A stretch of 64,000 nucleotides of DNA from Sphingomonas lacusdianchii (GTDB taxonomy: Bacteria; Pseudomonadota; Alphaproteobacteria; Sphingomonadales; Sphingomonadaceae). Positions 1-10,134 of the stretch are shown one piece after another; position 1 is the first letter of the stretch, and each line of letters begins with the position of its first letter. The notes below the pieces were generated by a model. It searched no databases. It saw nothing but the letters and a program-made list of their open reading frames with translations, and was not told the DNA's origin. The stretch lies in assembly GCF_022664395.1 (NCBI RefSeq), contig NZ_JAKRET010000005.1:62001-126000 (forward strand). Direction: 5' to 3'. The position numbers were made by a program, and so were the translations under genes.

Positions 1-442
1 CGCGCGGTTCGCCCCATAAGGTCCGCGTCTTGCGAAAGACGTCGCGCCAGCCGGACAATAGCCGCGCCTTGAACGGGTCCTCCATCGCCCGCAGGTCGGA
101 CAGCATCGCGACCGGGCGTTCCTCGCCGGCTTCGATCCGGCGCTGGCGATCGAAATGGATCGACAGGAACCTCGCGACGCGCGCCTCGGGCGTGGGTTCG
201 AGCAGGGCTTCGTCGAGCGACGCCTGCAGCCAAGCGAGCGTGTGATCGAAGGCGGCGGCGGCAAGGTCTTCCTTGCGCTTGAAATAATAGGTGACGCTGG
301 TGGTGTTCAGCCCGACCCGGCGGGCGACATCGGCGAAGGTCATCCCCTTCGCACTGGCTTCGTTGATCGCCTCCGCCGCCGCCGCGAGAATGGCGTCGCG
401 TTTGGCACGATAGCGTTTGGTGGCCCCGTCGGTCGTCGTCAT
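1..442 (-). CDS. TetR/AcrR family transcriptional regulator (C-terminus cut by window edge)
   Basis: Only the first 147 codons are present; the gene runs leftward off the window. The ATG at 442 opens a protein whose residues 15-60 form a TetR DNA-binding domain: a helix rich in Ala, then the helix-turn-helix FADVARRVGLNTTSVTYYFK followed by RKEDL, the standard end of this motif. The ligand-binding part that follows is too incomplete to classify. It diverges from an acyl-CoA dehydrogenase gene, with a near-palindrome between them, so it is probably a local repressor of the fatty acid genes, perhaps responding to an acyl-CoA. Family assignment is firm; target and ligand are inferred. Confidence 0.88.
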   Translation of the reverse strand, partial: MTTTDGATKRYRAKRDAILAAAAEAINEASAKGMTFADVARRVGLNTTSVTYYFKRKEDLAAAAFDHTLAWLQASLDEALLEPTPEARVARFLSIHFDRQRRIEAGEERPVAMLSDLRAMEDPFKARLLSGWRDVFRKTRTLWGEPR

Positions 443-515
443 GCATGCGACCCTAGCAGATCGGGTGTGGAGCCCAAGTCCATTTTCTTACCGATACGCG
501 ACGTCATCGGCGCTT

Positions 516-531
516 TACCGAATATGCGGTA
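516..531. promoter_or_regulatory. Candidate TetR operator
   Basis: A 16-bp near-perfect palindrome, TACCG-AATATG-CGGTA, with only one mismatched symmetric pair. It lies between the divergent TetR and acyl-CoA dehydrogenase genes, 43 bp before the TTG start of the latter. A related half-site (TACCGATACG) lies about 26 bp to its left. Size and placement suit a TetR dimer. Function is inferred from symmetry and context only. Confidence 0.45.
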
Positions 532-573
532 TGGCATAGACCGGCAAAAACAGGTTGCAGCGGGAGACGGATT

Positions 574-1818
574 TTGGACTTTTCGCTAAGCGAACGCGAA
601 ACCCATTGGCGCGACCGTGTCGCGGCGTTCCTTGCCGAGCATGTCGCGCCCGCTGACCATGGTTATCATCGCGAAGTCGCAAGCGGGGATCGCTGGGCGC
701 CGGTTGAGATGCTGGAGCCGCTGAAGGAGCGGGCGCGGGCGGCAGGGCTGTGGAACCTGTTCATGCCGCCGCATTCGGGCGCGCCAATGGTCGACGAGAC
801 CTTTGCGTTCGAAGGGACCCAGTTGTCGAACCTCGAATACGCGCTGTGTGCCGAGGCGATGGGGCGGTGGCATTGGGCGAGCGAGGTGTTCAACTGCTCG
901 GCCCCCGACACCGGCAATATGGAAGTGCTGCACCGCTATGGCACGCGGGCGCAAAAGGAGGCGTGGCTGCGGCCGTTGATGGAGGGCATGATCCGCTCCG
1001 CCTTCCTGATGACCGAGCCGGCAGTGGCATCGTCGGACGCAACCAATATCGAGACCCGGATTGTCCGCGACGGCGACGACTATGTGATCGACGGACGCAA
1101 ATGGTGGTCGTCGGGGACCGGTGATCCGCGCTGCAAGGTCGCGATCGTGATGGGCAAGACCGACCTCGATGCGCCGCGCCATCGGCAGCAGAGCATGATC
1201 CTGGTGCCGATGGATACGCCCGGCGTGCGGATCGAGCGGATGCTGCCGGTCTATGGCTATGATCACGCTCCGCATGGTCATGGCGAGGTGGTGCTGGACA
1301 AGGTCCGGGTACCGGCCAGCAACCTGCTGCTGGGCGAGGGGCGCGGGTTCGAGATCGCGCAGGGTCGGCTGGGTCCAGGGCGCATCCACCATTGCATGCG
1401 GACGATCGGGGTGGCCGAAATGGCGCTGGAGGCGATGGCGAAGCGGTTGCAATCGCGCGTCGCATTCGGGAAGCGGATCGCCGATCATTCGATCTGGGAA
1501 CAGCGGGTGGCGCGGGCGCGGATCGACATCGAGATGACGCGGCTGCTGTGCCTGAAGGCCGCCGACATGATGGACCGTGCGGGGAACAAGGCCGCGCAGG
1601 GCGAAATCGCGATGATCAAGGTGCAGGCGCCGACCATGGCGCTGGCGATCCTCGACGACGCGATCCAGGCGCATGGCGGGGGCGGGGTGTCGGACGACTT
1701 CCCGTTGGCGGCGGCGTGGGCGGGGGTCCGCACGCTGCGCTTTGCCGACGGGCCGGATGAAGTCCATAACCGCGCGATCGCGCGGGCGGAGTTTGCGCGA
1801 GTGTCCGGTGGGCAGTGA
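574..1818 (+). CDS. Acyl-CoA dehydrogenase (ACAD10/11-like)
   Basis: Flavoenzyme expected to introduce a trans-2 double bond into an acyl-CoA thioester, passing electrons to ETF. At 414 aa it has the normal family length. The N-terminal helical domain is followed by the FAD-binding segment ([16 protein letters not shown], then the RKWWSSG strand) and a C-terminal helical domain ending in [16 protein letters not shown], the signature seen in ACAD10/11-type enzymes. The TTG start at 574 is taken because GGGAGA lies just upstream and the protein then begins MDFSLSERE, as family members do. It overlaps the following kinase-like gene. The ACAD10/11 pairing with an APH-fold protein is known in other organisms; the substrate here is unknown. 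Confidence 0.9.
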   Translation: MDFSLSERETHWRDRVAAFLAEHVAPADHGYHREVASGDRWAPVEMLEPLKERARAAGLWNLFMPPHSGAPMVDETFAFEGTQLSNLEYALCAEAMGRWHWASEVFNCSAPDTGNMEVLHRYGTRAQKEAWLRPLMEGMIRSAFLMTEPAVASSDATNIETRIVRDGDDYVIDGRKWWSSGTGDPRCKVAIVMGKTDLDAPRHRQQSMILVPMDTPGVRIERMLPVYGYDHAPHGHGEVVLDKVRVPASNLLLGEGRGFEIAQGRLGPGRIHHCMRTIGVAEMALEAMAKRLQSRVAFGKRIADHSIWEQRVARARIDIEMTRLLCLKAADMMDRAGNKAAQGEIAMIKVQAPTMALAILDDAIQAHGGGGVSDDFPLAAAWAGVRTLRFADGPDEVHNRAIARAEFARVSGGQ

Positions 1819-2815
1819 GGTGGACCTCGATCTCGACCGTCTGACGACATGGTTGGGGGAGCGGCCGGTCGCGGTGACACGCTATCCGGGCGGGCAGAGC
1901 AATCCGACCTATCGGGTCGATTTGCCGACCTGTTCCTATGTGCTGCGGCGAAAGCCGTTCGGGGTGCTGCTGCCGAGCGCCCATGCGATCGAACGCGAAT
2001 ATCGGCTGATCGCGGCGCTGCATCCGACCGGCTATCCGGTGCCGCGGCCGGTCGGGCTGTGCGAGGATGCGGCGGTGATCGGCGCGCCCTTCTACCTGAT
2101 GGAGCGGGTTGCGGGGCGGACGATCTGGAACGGGGCGATGCCCGACCTGTCCCCCGATGCGCGGCGTGCGCATTACGAGGCGATGGTCGATGCGCTGGCG
2201 GCGCTGCACGCGATCGATCCGGTGGCGGTCGGCCTGGGCGACTATGGCAAGCCGGGCAATTATTTCGAGCGACAGGTGGCGCGCTGGACCCGGCAATATC
2301 GCGCCAGCCAGACCGACGATCTGGCGGATGTCGAGCGGCTGATCGAGTGGCTGCCGCGCACGGTACCGACGCAGGATCGGGTGGCGATCGTCCATGGCGA
2401 CTACCGGATCGACAATCTGATCTTTGCCGAGGACGGGGCGCAGGTGGCGGCGGTGCTCGACTGGGAACTGTCGACGCTGGGCGATCCGCTGGCCGATTTC
2501 ACCTATCTGCTGATGAACTGGATGACGCCCGCCGATGGCCGGTCGGGCATTGCGGGTTTGAGCGGCGGCGATAGCGGCATTCCGACGATGGATGCGGTCG
2601 TGGCGCGATATTGCACGGCGACCGGACGCGACGGCGTGCCGGGGCTCGACTGGTATTTTGCGTACAATCTCTTCCGCCTGACCGGGATCGTACAGGGGAT
2701 CAAGCAGCGGGTGCGCGACGGCAACGCGTCGAGCGCGCAGGCGGCAAGGATGGCGGAGCGGGTGCCCGAATTGGCTGCGGCGGCGTGGCGCTTTGCGGAA
2801 CAGGTGGGGGCGTGA
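1808..2815 (+). CDS. Phosphotransferase family protein (APH/ACAD10-11 kinase-like)
   Basis: Aminoglycoside-phosphotransferase-fold protein of about 335 aa. Visible kinase elements are the glycine-rich [10 protein letters not shown] loop near the N-terminus, YVLRRKP with the ATP-binding Lys, the catalytic [11 protein letters not shown] loop and the metal-binding [16 protein letters not shown]. In eukaryotic ACAD10/11 the same kinase domain is fused to an acyl-CoA dehydrogenase and helps process hydroxy fatty acids. Here the two are separate adjacent genes, so a role in 4-hydroxyacyl-CoA catabolism is a reasonable inference, not antibiotic resistance. Start is GTG 1808 (overlapping the upstream stop) or GTG 1820; neither has a strong ribosome site. 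Confidence 0.85.
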   Translation: MGSEVDLDLDRLTTWLGERPVAVTRYPGGQSNPTYRVDLPTCSYVLRRKPFGVLLPSAHAIEREYRLIAALHPTGYPVPRPVGLCEDAAVIGAPFYLMERVAGRTIWNGAMPDLSPDARRAHYEAMVDALAALHAIDPVAVGLGDYGKPGNYFERQVARWTRQYRASQTDDLADVERLIEWLPRTVPTQDRVAIVHGDYRIDNLIFAEDGAQVAAVLDWELSTLGDPLADFTYLLMNWMTPADGRSGIAGLSGGDSGIPTMDAVVARYCTATGRDGVPGLDWYFAYNLFRLTGIVQGIKQRVRDGNASSAQAARMAERVPELAAAAWRFAEQVGA

Positions 2816-3609
2816 TGCGGTTTGCGGGAAAGTCGGTGCTGGTCACCGGCGCGGGATCCGGCATCGGGCGGGCCTGCGCACTGGCTTTCGCGCGCGAAGG
2901 TGCCAGGGTGGTCTGCGGCGATCGGGATGGGGCGGACGCGACCGTCGCGCTGATCGAGGCGGCGGGCGGTAGCGCGGTCGCCTGTTCGATGGATGCCGGG
3001 GCGGATGCGGATGTCGCGCGGGCGGTGGCGCTGGCGGTCGACCGGTTCGGCGGAATCGATGTCGTCCATGCCAATGCCGGAATTTCGGGTGGTCTGGCCG
3101 GGCTGTTCGAGCAGAGCGCCGAGGACTGGGCGGAAATCCTGCGGGTCAATCTGATCGGCCCGTTCCTTGCCATTCGCCATGCCGCGCCAGTGATGGCGGC
3201 GGCGGGCGGCGGCGCGATCGTCTGTACCGCGAGCGTCGCCGGACTGCGATCGGGCGCGGGCGGGGCGGCCTATTCCGCGTCGAAGGCCGGGGTCATCAAT
3301 CTGGTCCAGACCGCTGCACAGCAATTGTCGGGATCGGGCGTTCGGGTGAATGCGGTATGCCCCGGGCTGATCGAGACGGGCATGACGGCCATGGTTTACG
3401 ACCACGCCCGCCAGTCGGGGAAGGAAGCGCGGATCGGCCGCCTCAACCCGCTGCGGCGCGGTGGCGAGGCGGAGGAGATCGCCCGTGTCGTCCTGTTCCT
3501 CGCTTCGGGCGAGGCGAGCTATGTCAACGGGCAGGCATGGGCAGTGGATGGCGGCCTGTCGTCGAGCCACCCGTTCACCCGGCAGGACTATGGGCGTACC
3601 GCCGTGTAA
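2815..3609 (+). CDS. SDR family NAD(P)-dependent oxidoreductase
   Basis: Classical short-chain dehydrogenase of 264 aa. It has the nucleotide-binding motif [11 protein letters not shown] near residue 12, the NAG motif (HANAGIS), the catalytic Ser in TASVAG and the Tyr/Lys pair in [10 protein letters not shown], and ends with [11 protein letters not shown] typical of FabG-like enzymes. An acidic residue after the second strand (CGDRDG) suggests NAD(H) preference. The ATG shares bases with the stop of the kinase-like gene (TGATG), so the three genes form one operon. It probably oxidises or reduces a hydroxyacyl/ketoacyl intermediate; the exact substrate cannot be read from sequence. Confidence 0.9.
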   Translation: MRFAGKSVLVTGAGSGIGRACALAFAREGARVVCGDRDGADATVALIEAAGGSAVACSMDAGADADVARAVALAVDRFGGIDVVHANAGISGGLAGLFEQSAEDWAEILRVNLIGPFLAIRHAAPVMAAAGGGAIVCTASVAGLRSGAGGAAYSASKAGVINLVQTAAQQLSGSGVRVNAVCPGLIETGMTAMVYDHARQSGKEARIGRLNPLRRGGEAEEIARVVLFLASGEASYVNGQAWAVDGGLSSSHPFTRQDYGRTAV

Positions 3610-3670
3610 GGGTCCGGAACGAATGCGGCTTTCCATGCTTGTCAGCGCGAGGATGAAGGAGCTCCCGCAC

Positions 3671-4750
3671 ATGACCGACATGCTGAAACCGCCGGTGCGC
3701 TACACCGCCGCACTCGAACAGCCCGCGGCGGACGAGGCGGAGACGGTCGCTGAAATGGAGCAGGCGTTCGACACGATCCTGACGACCACGTCGAAGGATT
3801 ATGGCAAGGCGGTGCGGGCGGTCCATGCCAAGTCGCATGGCATATTGAAGGCGGAACTAAGCGTTCATGACGACCTGCCGCCCGAGCTGGCGCAGGGGCT
3901 GTTCGCCGCGCCGGGCGTGTATCCGGTCTGGATGCGGTTTTCGACCAATCCGGGCGATATCCTCGACGATGCGATCGGTCTGCCGCGCGGGCTTGCGTGG
4001 AAGGTGATGGACGTCGATGGCGAACGCCTGCCCGGTGCGGGTGGGCGCACGCAGGATTTCGTGATGGTCAACGCCCCCGCCTTTGCCGCGCCGACGCCCG
4101 CGAAGTTCGCCAGCAATCTGAAGCTGCTGGCAAAGACCACAGACAAGGCGGAATGGGCGAAGAAGGCACTGTCCTATGTCCTGCGCGGCGCAGAGGCGGC
4201 ATTGGAGGCAATCGGGACCGAAAGCACCTTGCTGAAGACGATGGGCGGCTCGAAGAACGTCCATCCGCTCGGCGAGACTTATTTCTCGGCGACCCCGTTC
4301 CGGCATGGGTCCTATGTCGCGAAATATCAGGTGGTGCCGGTATCGCCCGATCTAACCGCGCTGACCGATGTGGTCGTGGATACCAACGGGCGACCGAACG
4401 CGATCCGCGAAGATCTGCAAGCGTCGGCAGCGAACCTGCGGGGCGAGTGGGAGGTGCGCGTGCAGTTGCTGCGCGATCCCGAGGCGCAACCAATCGAGGA
4501 TGCCGCGACGCCGTGGCCGGAAGAGGTCAGCCCGTATCTGACGGTGGCGACCCTGCGCTGCGAACCGCAGGATAGCTGGTCGGCGGACAAGGTAGCTACG
4601 GTCGACGAAGAGTTGCGGTTCAGCGTGTGGACCGGACTGGCGGCGCATCAGCCGCTGGGCGGGGTGAACCGGGTCCGGAAGCCGGTCTACGACCATTCGG
4701 CGCAGTATCGCGAGCGCTTCAACGGCTGTCCGCTGCACGAGCCGGGGTAA
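3671..4750 (+). CDS. Catalase family (catalase-like haem) protein
   Basis: A 359-aa member of the small catalase-related family. Supporting segments are the early AVRAVHAKSHGILKAELSVH (the haem-distal His region), VYPVWMRFSTNPGD, then LPRGLAWKVMDVDGERL and QDFVMVNAPAF, which mirror the catalase core RFST...RGFA.KFY...DFV..N.P.F. It is shorter than true catalases, lacks the usual C-terminal domain, and ends HSAQYRERFNGCPLHEPG. ATG 3671 is chosen over upstream ATGs because AAGGAG lies 10 bases before it. Members are annotated as catalase/peroxidase-like, with poorly known activity; its nearness to acyl-CoA oxidation genes may be coincidental. Confidence 0.8.
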   Translation: MTDMLKPPVRYTAALEQPAADEAETVAEMEQAFDTILTTTSKDYGKAVRAVHAKSHGILKAELSVHDDLPPELAQGLFAAPGVYPVWMRFSTNPGDILDDAIGLPRGLAWKVMDVDGERLPGAGGRTQDFVMVNAPAFAAPTPAKFASNLKLLAKTTDKAEWAKKALSYVLRGAEAALEAIGTESTLLKTMGGSKNVHPLGETYFSATPFRHGSYVAKYQVVPVSPDLTALTDVVVDTNGRPNAIREDLQASAANLRGEWEVRVQLLRDPEAQPIEDAATPWPEEVSPYLTVATLRCEPQDSWSADKVATVDEELRFSVWTGLAAHQPLGGVNRVRKPVYDHSAQYRERFNGCPLHEPG

Positions 4751-4756
4751 GGGCGT

Positions 4757-5629
4757 CTACCTCCTCACTCGCACCAGACCCTCTTGGGCGACGCTTGCCA
4801 CCAGCCGCCCGTCGCGCGCGAAGATGCGGCCCCGATTGAAACCTCGTGCATGACCGGCCCATGGGCTGTCGGTGGTGTAGAGCAGCCACTCGTCGGCGCG
4901 GAACGGTTCGTGCAGCCACAGTGCATGGTCGAGACTCGCGGTCTGGACCTGCTCCATCATCCAATGGACGCCGTGCGGTAGCATCGAGGTGCCCAGCAGC
5001 ATCATGTCGCTGGCATAGGCGAGGATCGCGCGGTGCAGCGTCGCATCGTCGCCGAGCGGCGCGACGGCGCGGAACCAGCCATTCTGGTATGGGGCGCGGG
5101 GACCCGGGGCGGTCAGCTGGTCGGCCTCGACCGGGCGGATCTCGATTGGGCGGGCGCGCAGAAACAAGCGACGGAACTTGTCCGGGATGCGGTCCTGCAT
5201 CGCTTCGCGCAACTCCCGGTCGGATTGCAGCGCCTCGGGCGGCGGCACGTCGGGCATCGCGTCCTGATGAACCAGCCCGTCCTCTGGCAACTGGAACGAC
5301 GCCGCCATGTTCAGGATCGCCTGTCCACGCTGCATTGCGATCACACGGGCATTGGCGAAGCTGCGCCCGGCGAAGTCGCGGACGACGCGGTAGATGATCG
5401 GATGCTGCTCGTCGCCGGGGCGCAGGAAATAAGCGTGCAGCGAATGGGCGATCTTGGCCCCGCCGATCGAGCGTTGCGCCGCCTGCAGCGCCTGCCCAAT
5501 CACCTGCCCGCCGAAAACGCGGCCGACGCCGCCCGGATTGCGAGCGCCGCGATACAGATCGGTATCGATCTCCTCGATATCGAGCAGCTTCACCAGTCCC
5601 GCGACCAGATCGGCGGGTGTCGGCTCCAT
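4757..5629 (-). CDS. tesB: Acyl-CoA thioesterase II
   Basis: Hydrolyses acyl-CoA to free acid and CoA in the cytoplasm. The 290-aa double hot-dog protein shows GGQVIGQALQAAQ and HSLHAYFLRPGD in the first repeat, and SLDHALWLHEPFRADEWLLY in the second, including the Asp of the Asp-Gln-Thr catalytic set known for TesB. The ATG at 5629 overlaps the stop of the upstream acyl-CoA dehydrogenase (TGATG), so it is the last gene of a leftward four-gene beta-oxidation operon. It probably relieves CoA sequestration when oxidation stalls. It converges with the catalase-family gene, with only 6 bases between them. Confidence 0.93.
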   Translation of the reverse strand: MEPTPADLVAGLVKLLDIEEIDTDLYRGARNPGGVGRVFGGQVIGQALQAAQRSIGGAKIAHSLHAYFLRPGDEQHPIIYRVVRDFAGRSFANARVIAMQRGQAILNMAASFQLPEDGLVHQDAMPDVPPPEALQSDRELREAMQDRIPDKFRRLFLRARPIEIRPVEADQLTAPGPRAPYQNGWFRAVAPLGDDATLHRAILAYASDMMLLGTSMLPHGVHWMMEQVQTASLDHALWLHEPFRADEWLLYTTDSPWAGHARGFNRGRIFARDGRLVASVAQEGLVRVRR

Positions 5630-6756
5630 CAATAGCCCCCGATCCGGGCGATGTGGTCGCTGTGATAGCCGATATCGCCGAACATCTCGGTCAGCACGCG
5701 GGCGCGCTTCATGAAGAAGCCGATATCGGCGTCGTCGGTCATGCCGATGCCGCCATGCATCTGCACCGCTTCCTGCACGGCCAGCGTCGACGCCATGCCG
5801 GCCATCGCCTTGGCGACCGAGACGGCGGTGTCGGCATCGGTCGCCCCTTCGTCGAGCAGCTGCTGCGCCTTCAGGACGGCAGCGCGGGCGACCTCAAGCT
5901 CGGCGTAGAGATGCGCGGCGCGATGTTGCAGCGCCTGGAAACTGCCGATGGTCTGCCCGAACTGCTTGCGCTGACGCAGATAGTCGAGCGTCCGAGTAGC
6001 AGCACCTTCGCCGACGCCGAGCGACTCTGCCGCTGCACCGGACCGCGCGGCTCTTAGCAGTCGGTTCAATACGGCCCGACCGTCATCCACGCTGCCGACG
6101 ACCGCATCGCCATCGACCACGACATTGTCGAAGGTCAAGCGGGCGGCGATGCTGCTGTCGGTCAGGCGGCGGGCATCGGCGGTCAGGCCGGGGGTGTCGG
6201 CGGCGAGCGCGAACAGCGTGAGGCCCTCGGCATCCTCGGCACTACCAGCGGTGCACGCGGCTACCACGACCAGGTCGGCGACATGGCCATGGGCAACGAA
6301 CTGCTTGGTGCCGGACAGGCGGAAGCCGTTGCCCGAGCGTTCGGCGCGCATCGCGACGGCGTCGCCATGCTTGGCGCGCTCGTCGATTGCGAGGGCGGCA
6401 ATGGTTTCGCCGGCAGCGATGCGCGGCAACCAGTGTTCGCCGGCGCTTGTGCCCGACAGCGCGGCGACGGCGGCGACCGAGGTAGTGAGGAAAGGCGAGG
6501 GCGACAGGTTGCGACCGATCTCCTCCAGCACGATGCCAGCCTCGACATGACCGAGACCGAGACCGCCAGCGCTTTCGGGCACCATCATACCGGTGAAGCC
6601 CATCTCAGCGAACTTCGCCCACAGACCGCGATCGAAGCCGGTCGGGTCGTCGGCATCGCGCAGGCGACGCAGATGCGCAACCGGGGCGGCTTCACCCAGA
6701 AATTCGCGGGCGGTGTCGGCGAGCATCGTCTGATCTTCGTTCAGAAACAGGGGCAT
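5629..6756 (-). CDS. Acyl-CoA dehydrogenase, shorter subfamily
   Basis: A 375-aa flavin-dependent dehydrogenase starting MPLFLNEDQTMLADTAREFL. The N-terminal helical domain (GFTGMMVPESAGGLGLGHVE) is complete. The middle beta domain is less conserved than in the neighbour, and the C-terminal part contains RKQFGQTIGSFQALQHR and MHGGIGMTDDADIGFFMKR. Such shorter, divergent ACADs often pair with a longer one to form a heteromeric (alpha2beta2) complex, as known for steroid side-chain FadE pairs; that the two tandem ACADs here do so is inference from adjacency and unequal conservation. Coupled to tesB by overlap. Confidence 0.9.
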   Translation of the reverse strand: MPLFLNEDQTMLADTAREFLGEAAPVAHLRRLRDADDPTGFDRGLWAKFAEMGFTGMMVPESAGGLGLGHVEAGIVLEEIGRNLSPSPFLTTSVAAVAALSGTSAGEHWLPRIAAGETIAALAIDERAKHGDAVAMRAERSGNGFRLSGTKQFVAHGHVADLVVVAACTAGSAEDAEGLTLFALAADTPGLTADARRLTDSSIAARLTFDNVVVDGDAVVGSVDDGRAVLNRLLRAARSGAAAESLGVGEGAATRTLDYLRQRKQFGQTIGSFQALQHRAAHLYAELEVARAAVLKAQQLLDEGATDADTAVSVAKAMAGMASTLAVQEAVQMHGGIGMTDDADIGFFMKRARVLTEMFGDIGYHSDHIARIGGY

Positions 6757-6774
6757 GAGTGGTGTTCCTGACAG

Positions 6775-7953
6775 TTATTGCAGCGGCAGGTCGAGGATGC
6801 GGCGGGCGATGATGTTGAGCTGGATTTCGGACGTACCGCCCTCGATCGAGTTCGCCTTGGTCCGGAGCCACGCGCGCGCAGCCGCGCCGTGATCGCTGTC
6901 GGTGCCTTCCCATTCGAGCGCGTCCGAACCGCCCGCCGCCATCAGCAATTCGTGGCGGGTCTTGTTCAGTTCGGTGCCGACATATTTCATCATGCTCGGC
7001 TGCGCGGGATGGGCGCGGCCGGCCTTCAGTTCGTCGCGGAAGCGTTCGGACATGGCGGCGAAGGCGCGGGCGCGGACGTCGAAGGTGGCGATGGCGGCGC
7101 GCAGCATCGGGTCGGCGAGGCGGCCCGTATCGTCGGTGCCGATCGTCTCCACCGCCTTCGCGATCAACGGGCCGTTGCCGGTCGACCCCATGCCCGAGAT
7201 CATCTCGCGTTCATGGCCGAGCAGATACTTGGCGACGTCCCAGCCCTTGTTCAGTTCGCCGACCAGATTAGCCTTCGGCACGCGGACATCGTCGAAGAAG
7301 GTCTCGCAAAAGGGCGAGTTGCCGGAGATCAGCTTGATCGGGCGGGTGGTGACGCCGGGCGAGGCCATGTCGAACAGCAGGAAGCTGATCCCGCCCTGTT
7401 TGGTCGATCGGTCGGTGCGGACGAGGCAGAAGATCCAGTCGGCCTTGTCGGCATAGCTGGTCCACACCTTTTGCCCGTTGACGATGAAGTCGTCGCCATC
7501 GGCGACGGCGCTGGTCTGTAGCCCGGCAAGGTCGGAGCCAGCGCCCGGTTCGCTATAGCCCTGACACCAGCGGATTTCGCCACGCGCGATCCTGGGCAGA
7601 TGTTCCTGCTTCTGTTCCTCGGTCCCGTATTTCAGCAGCGCCGGGCCGAGCATGGAGATGCCGAACGAATAGAGCGGGTTGCGGGCGTTTATTGCCGCCA
7701 TTTCGCCGCGCAATATCTTCGCTTCGGCTGGCGAAAGGCCGCCGCCGCCATAGGCGGTCGGCCAGTCGGGGACGGTCCAGCCGCGCTCTGCCATCCGATC
7801 GAGCCACAGCTTCTGATCGGGATTGGCGTAGCTCGGATTGCGGCCGCCCCATGTCACGTCCTTGTCGGAACGGACCGGTTCGCGCATCGATGGCGGACAG
7901 TTGGCCTCCAGCCATGCGCGGGTGTCGGCGCGGAACGCGGCGAGGTCGCTCAT
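6775..7953 (-). CDS. Acyl-CoA dehydrogenase, longer subfamily
   Basis: A 392-aa dehydrogenase. The FAD-site strand [19 protein letters not shown] and [14 protein letters not shown] are well preserved. The C-terminus has [19 protein letters not shown], where this subfamily places its E-G-G-T-S-E-I FAD-adenine contact. ATG 7953 overlaps the stop of the fadJ-like gene (ATGA), and the next ACAD starts 18 bases downstream, so these are co-transcribed. The expected role is the first oxidation step for a fatty or branched acyl-CoA fed by the divergent ligase. Chain-length preference cannot be judged. Confidence 0.92.
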   Translation of the reverse strand: MSDLAAFRADTRAWLEANCPPSMREPVRSDKDVTWGGRNPSYANPDQKLWLDRMAERGWTVPDWPTAYGGGGLSPAEAKILRGEMAAINARNPLYSFGISMLGPALLKYGTEEQKQEHLPRIARGEIRWCQGYSEPGAGSDLAGLQTSAVADGDDFIVNGQKVWTSYADKADWIFCLVRTDRSTKQGGISFLLFDMASPGVTTRPIKLISGNSPFCETFFDDVRVPKANLVGELNKGWDVAKYLLGHEREMISGMGSTGNGPLIAKAVETIGTDDTGRLADPMLRAAIATFDVRARAFAAMSERFRDELKAGRAHPAQPSMMKYVGTELNKTRHELLMAAGGSDALEWEGTDSDHGAAARAWLRTKANSIEGGTSEIQLNIIARRILDLPLQ

Positions 7954-9974
7954 TTGTTGAACCGCCCGCCGGTCTCCGCCTTCTCGCGCAGCAGCGGCGC
8001 GATGTCGAAGCCGTGCTTTTCGAGACCGACGACGATCTTCTTTGCGCCTTCGGTATCGGCCCAGAACATCGGACCGCCGCGATAGGGCGGCCAGCCATAG
8101 CCATAGATCCAGACGACATCGATATCGGACGCGCGCTGCGCCTTCCCCTCGGCGAGGATCTTCGCGCCTTCATTGACGATCGGGTAGAGGGTGCGCTCGA
8201 TAATCTCTTCGTCAGTGATCTCGCGTTGCGGAGTGTTTGTCTTCGTACGAAAATCTTCGATGATCTCGGCGACGCGCGGGCTGTTCGATGCCTGGCGCTT
8301 GTCGTCGTAATCGTAGAAGCCGGCGCCCTTTTTCTGGCCCCAGCGGCCTTCGGCGGCTAGCGCGTCGCGGATATTTTCGATGCGCGAGGGATCGCGGTGC
8401 CAGCCGATATCGACACCGGCCAGATCGGCCATCTGGAACGGACCCATCGGCATGCCGAATTCGACATGGACGCGATCGACCTGTTCGGGGGTCGCGCCCT
8501 CCATCAGCAGTTTCATCGCCTCGACCTGCCGCGGTTCGAGCATGCGGTTGCCAATGAAGCCGTGACAGACACCCGCGACCACCGCGACCTTGCGGATTTT
8601 CTTCGACAGCGCCATCGCGGTTGCCAGCACATCGTCGGCGGTGGCATCGCCGCGCACGATCTCCAGCAGCTTCATGACGTTGGCGGGCGAGAAGAAGTGG
8701 AGGCCCAGCACGTCCTGCGGGCGCTTGGTCGCGGCGGCGATGACGTTGACGTCGAGATAGCTGGTGTTCGACGCGAGGATCGCGCCCGGTTTGCAGATGC
8801 GATCGAGCTTGCCAAAAATGTCCTGCTTGACCGACATTTCCTCATACACCGCCTCGATCACCAGATCGACGTCGGCGAGGTCGTCGAGCGACAGCGTCGG
8901 GGTGAGCAGGCCCATCGCCGCTTCGACCTGTTCGGGCTTCATCCGGCCCTTGGCGGCGGTCGCTTCGTAATTCTTGCGGATGATGCCGACGCCGCGGTCG
9001 AGTGCGTCCTGCTGCATCTCGACGATGGTGACGGGGATGCCTGCCGACAGGAAGTTCATGGCGATGCCGCCGCCCATCGTGCCCGCGCCGATCACGCCGA
9101 TGCGCTTGATTGGGCGCAGCGCGATGTCCTCGGCGATGCCGTCGATCTTTGATGCCTTGCGTTCGGCGAAGAAGATGTGCCGTTGCGCCGCCGACTGGAC
9201 GGAGAACATCAGCTTCATGAATTGCTGCCGCTCGAACGCAATCCCCTCGGCAAAGGGGGTTTCGCTGGCCTTCACCACGCAGGCGATGTTGGCCGCGGGG
9301 GCTTCATAGCCACGGAAGCGGCGCGCATTGGCCTTTTCGAAGGCGGCGACGGCTTCCGGGTCGGGCGAAACCGACTTTTCGGAGGTGCGGGGCAGGGGGC
9401 GGATGTCGGCGACTTCGCGGGCGAAGGCGATGGCTTCCTCCAGCAGATTGCCTTCGGTCGCGAGGCGGTCGACGATGCCCGCCTCCTTTGCCTTGCTCGC
9501 CGGGATCGGATCGCCCTTCGCCACCAGTTCAAGCGCGGTCGCTACCCCGGCGAGGCGGGGCAGGCGCTGCGTGCCACCGGCACCGGGGAGCAGGCCGAGC
9601 TTGACCTCGGGCGTGCCGAGCTTGGCGCTGGGGACGGCGATGCGGTAATGGCTGCCAATCGCGACTTCGCAGCCGCCGCCCAGCGCCGTGCCGTGGATCG
9701 CGGCGACGACCGGCTTGTCCGACGCCTCGATCATGTCGACCAGTTGCGGCAGCAGCGGTTCGACCGGCGGCTTGGTGAATTCGGTGATGTCGGCACCGGC
9801 GAAGAAGGTCTTGCCCGCGCAGGCGATGACGATCGCGCGGACCGAGTCGTCGGCCGCCGCTTCCTCGATCGCTGCCTTCAGCCCCAGCCGGACCGACGCG
9901 GACAGCGCGTTGACCGGCGGGTTGTCGGCCATCGCTACAAGGATGTCGCCATGACGTTCGGTGTTCACGGACAT
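7950..9974 (-). CDS. fadJ: Fused enoyl-CoA hydratase / 3-hydroxyacyl-CoA dehydrogenase
   Basis: Bifunctional beta-oxidation enzyme of 674 aa. Residues 1-180 form the crotonase domain ([20 protein letters not shown] and [16 protein letters not shown] supply the oxyanion hole and a catalytic Glu). Residues 290-480 form the NAD-binding hydroxyacyl-CoA dehydrogenase domain ([20 protein letters not shown], then [16 protein letters not shown] with the catalytic His). Two C-terminal helical domains follow ([29 protein letters not shown]). It lacks the extra isomerase features that would make it a clear FadB. GAAGG lies 6-7 bases before ATG 9974. First gene of the leftward operon. Confidence 0.93.
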   Translation of the reverse strand: MSVNTERHGDILVAMADNPPVNALSASVRLGLKAAIEEAAADDSVRAIVIACAGKTFFAGADITEFTKPPVEPLLPQLVDMIEASDKPVVAAIHGTALGGGCEVAIGSHYRIAVPSAKLGTPEVKLGLLPGAGGTQRLPRLAGVATALELVAKGDPIPASKAKEAGIVDRLATEGNLLEEAIAFAREVADIRPLPRTSEKSVSPDPEAVAAFEKANARRFRGYEAPAANIACVVKASETPFAEGIAFERQQFMKLMFSVQSAAQRHIFFAERKASKIDGIAEDIALRPIKRIGVIGAGTMGGGIAMNFLSAGIPVTIVEMQQDALDRGVGIIRKNYEATAAKGRMKPEQVEAAMGLLTPTLSLDDLADVDLVIEAVYEEMSVKQDIFGKLDRICKPGAILASNTSYLDVNVIAAATKRPQDVLGLHFFSPANVMKLLEIVRGDATADDVLATAMALSKKIRKVAVVAGVCHGFIGNRMLEPRQVEAMKLLMEGATPEQVDRVHVEFGMPMGPFQMADLAGVDIGWHRDPSRIENIRDALAAEGRWGQKKGAGFYDYDDKRQASNSPRVAEIIEDFRTKTNTPQREITDEEIIERTLYPIVNEGAKILAEGKAQRASDIDVVWIYGYGWPPYRGGPMFWADTEGAKKIVVGLEKHGFDIAPLLREKAETGGRFNK

Positions 9975-10134
9975 GTTCGGCCTTCTCCAGCTTTTGCCAT
10001 ACCGGTCCTTCTAAACCGGGGCGCGTTTGGCGCATTCTATTGCCTTTGCCGGCCGGATAATCAATAACAACCTGCAAGGTGGCGATCGATCGGGCAAACC
10101 CGATATTCTAGGGTCGCTGAACAGGAGCGGTGTC

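Noticed and set aside
1808-2815. Aminoglycoside resistance kinase
   Set aside because: The APH fold is present but the context (ACAD, SDR) matches the ACAD10/11-type kinase-like family, not resistance enzymes.
10000-10018. Second TetR operator between fadJ and the acyl-CoA ligase
   Set aside because: Only one TACCG half-site; the other arm (CCGG) does not keep the spacing of the 516-531 palindrome.
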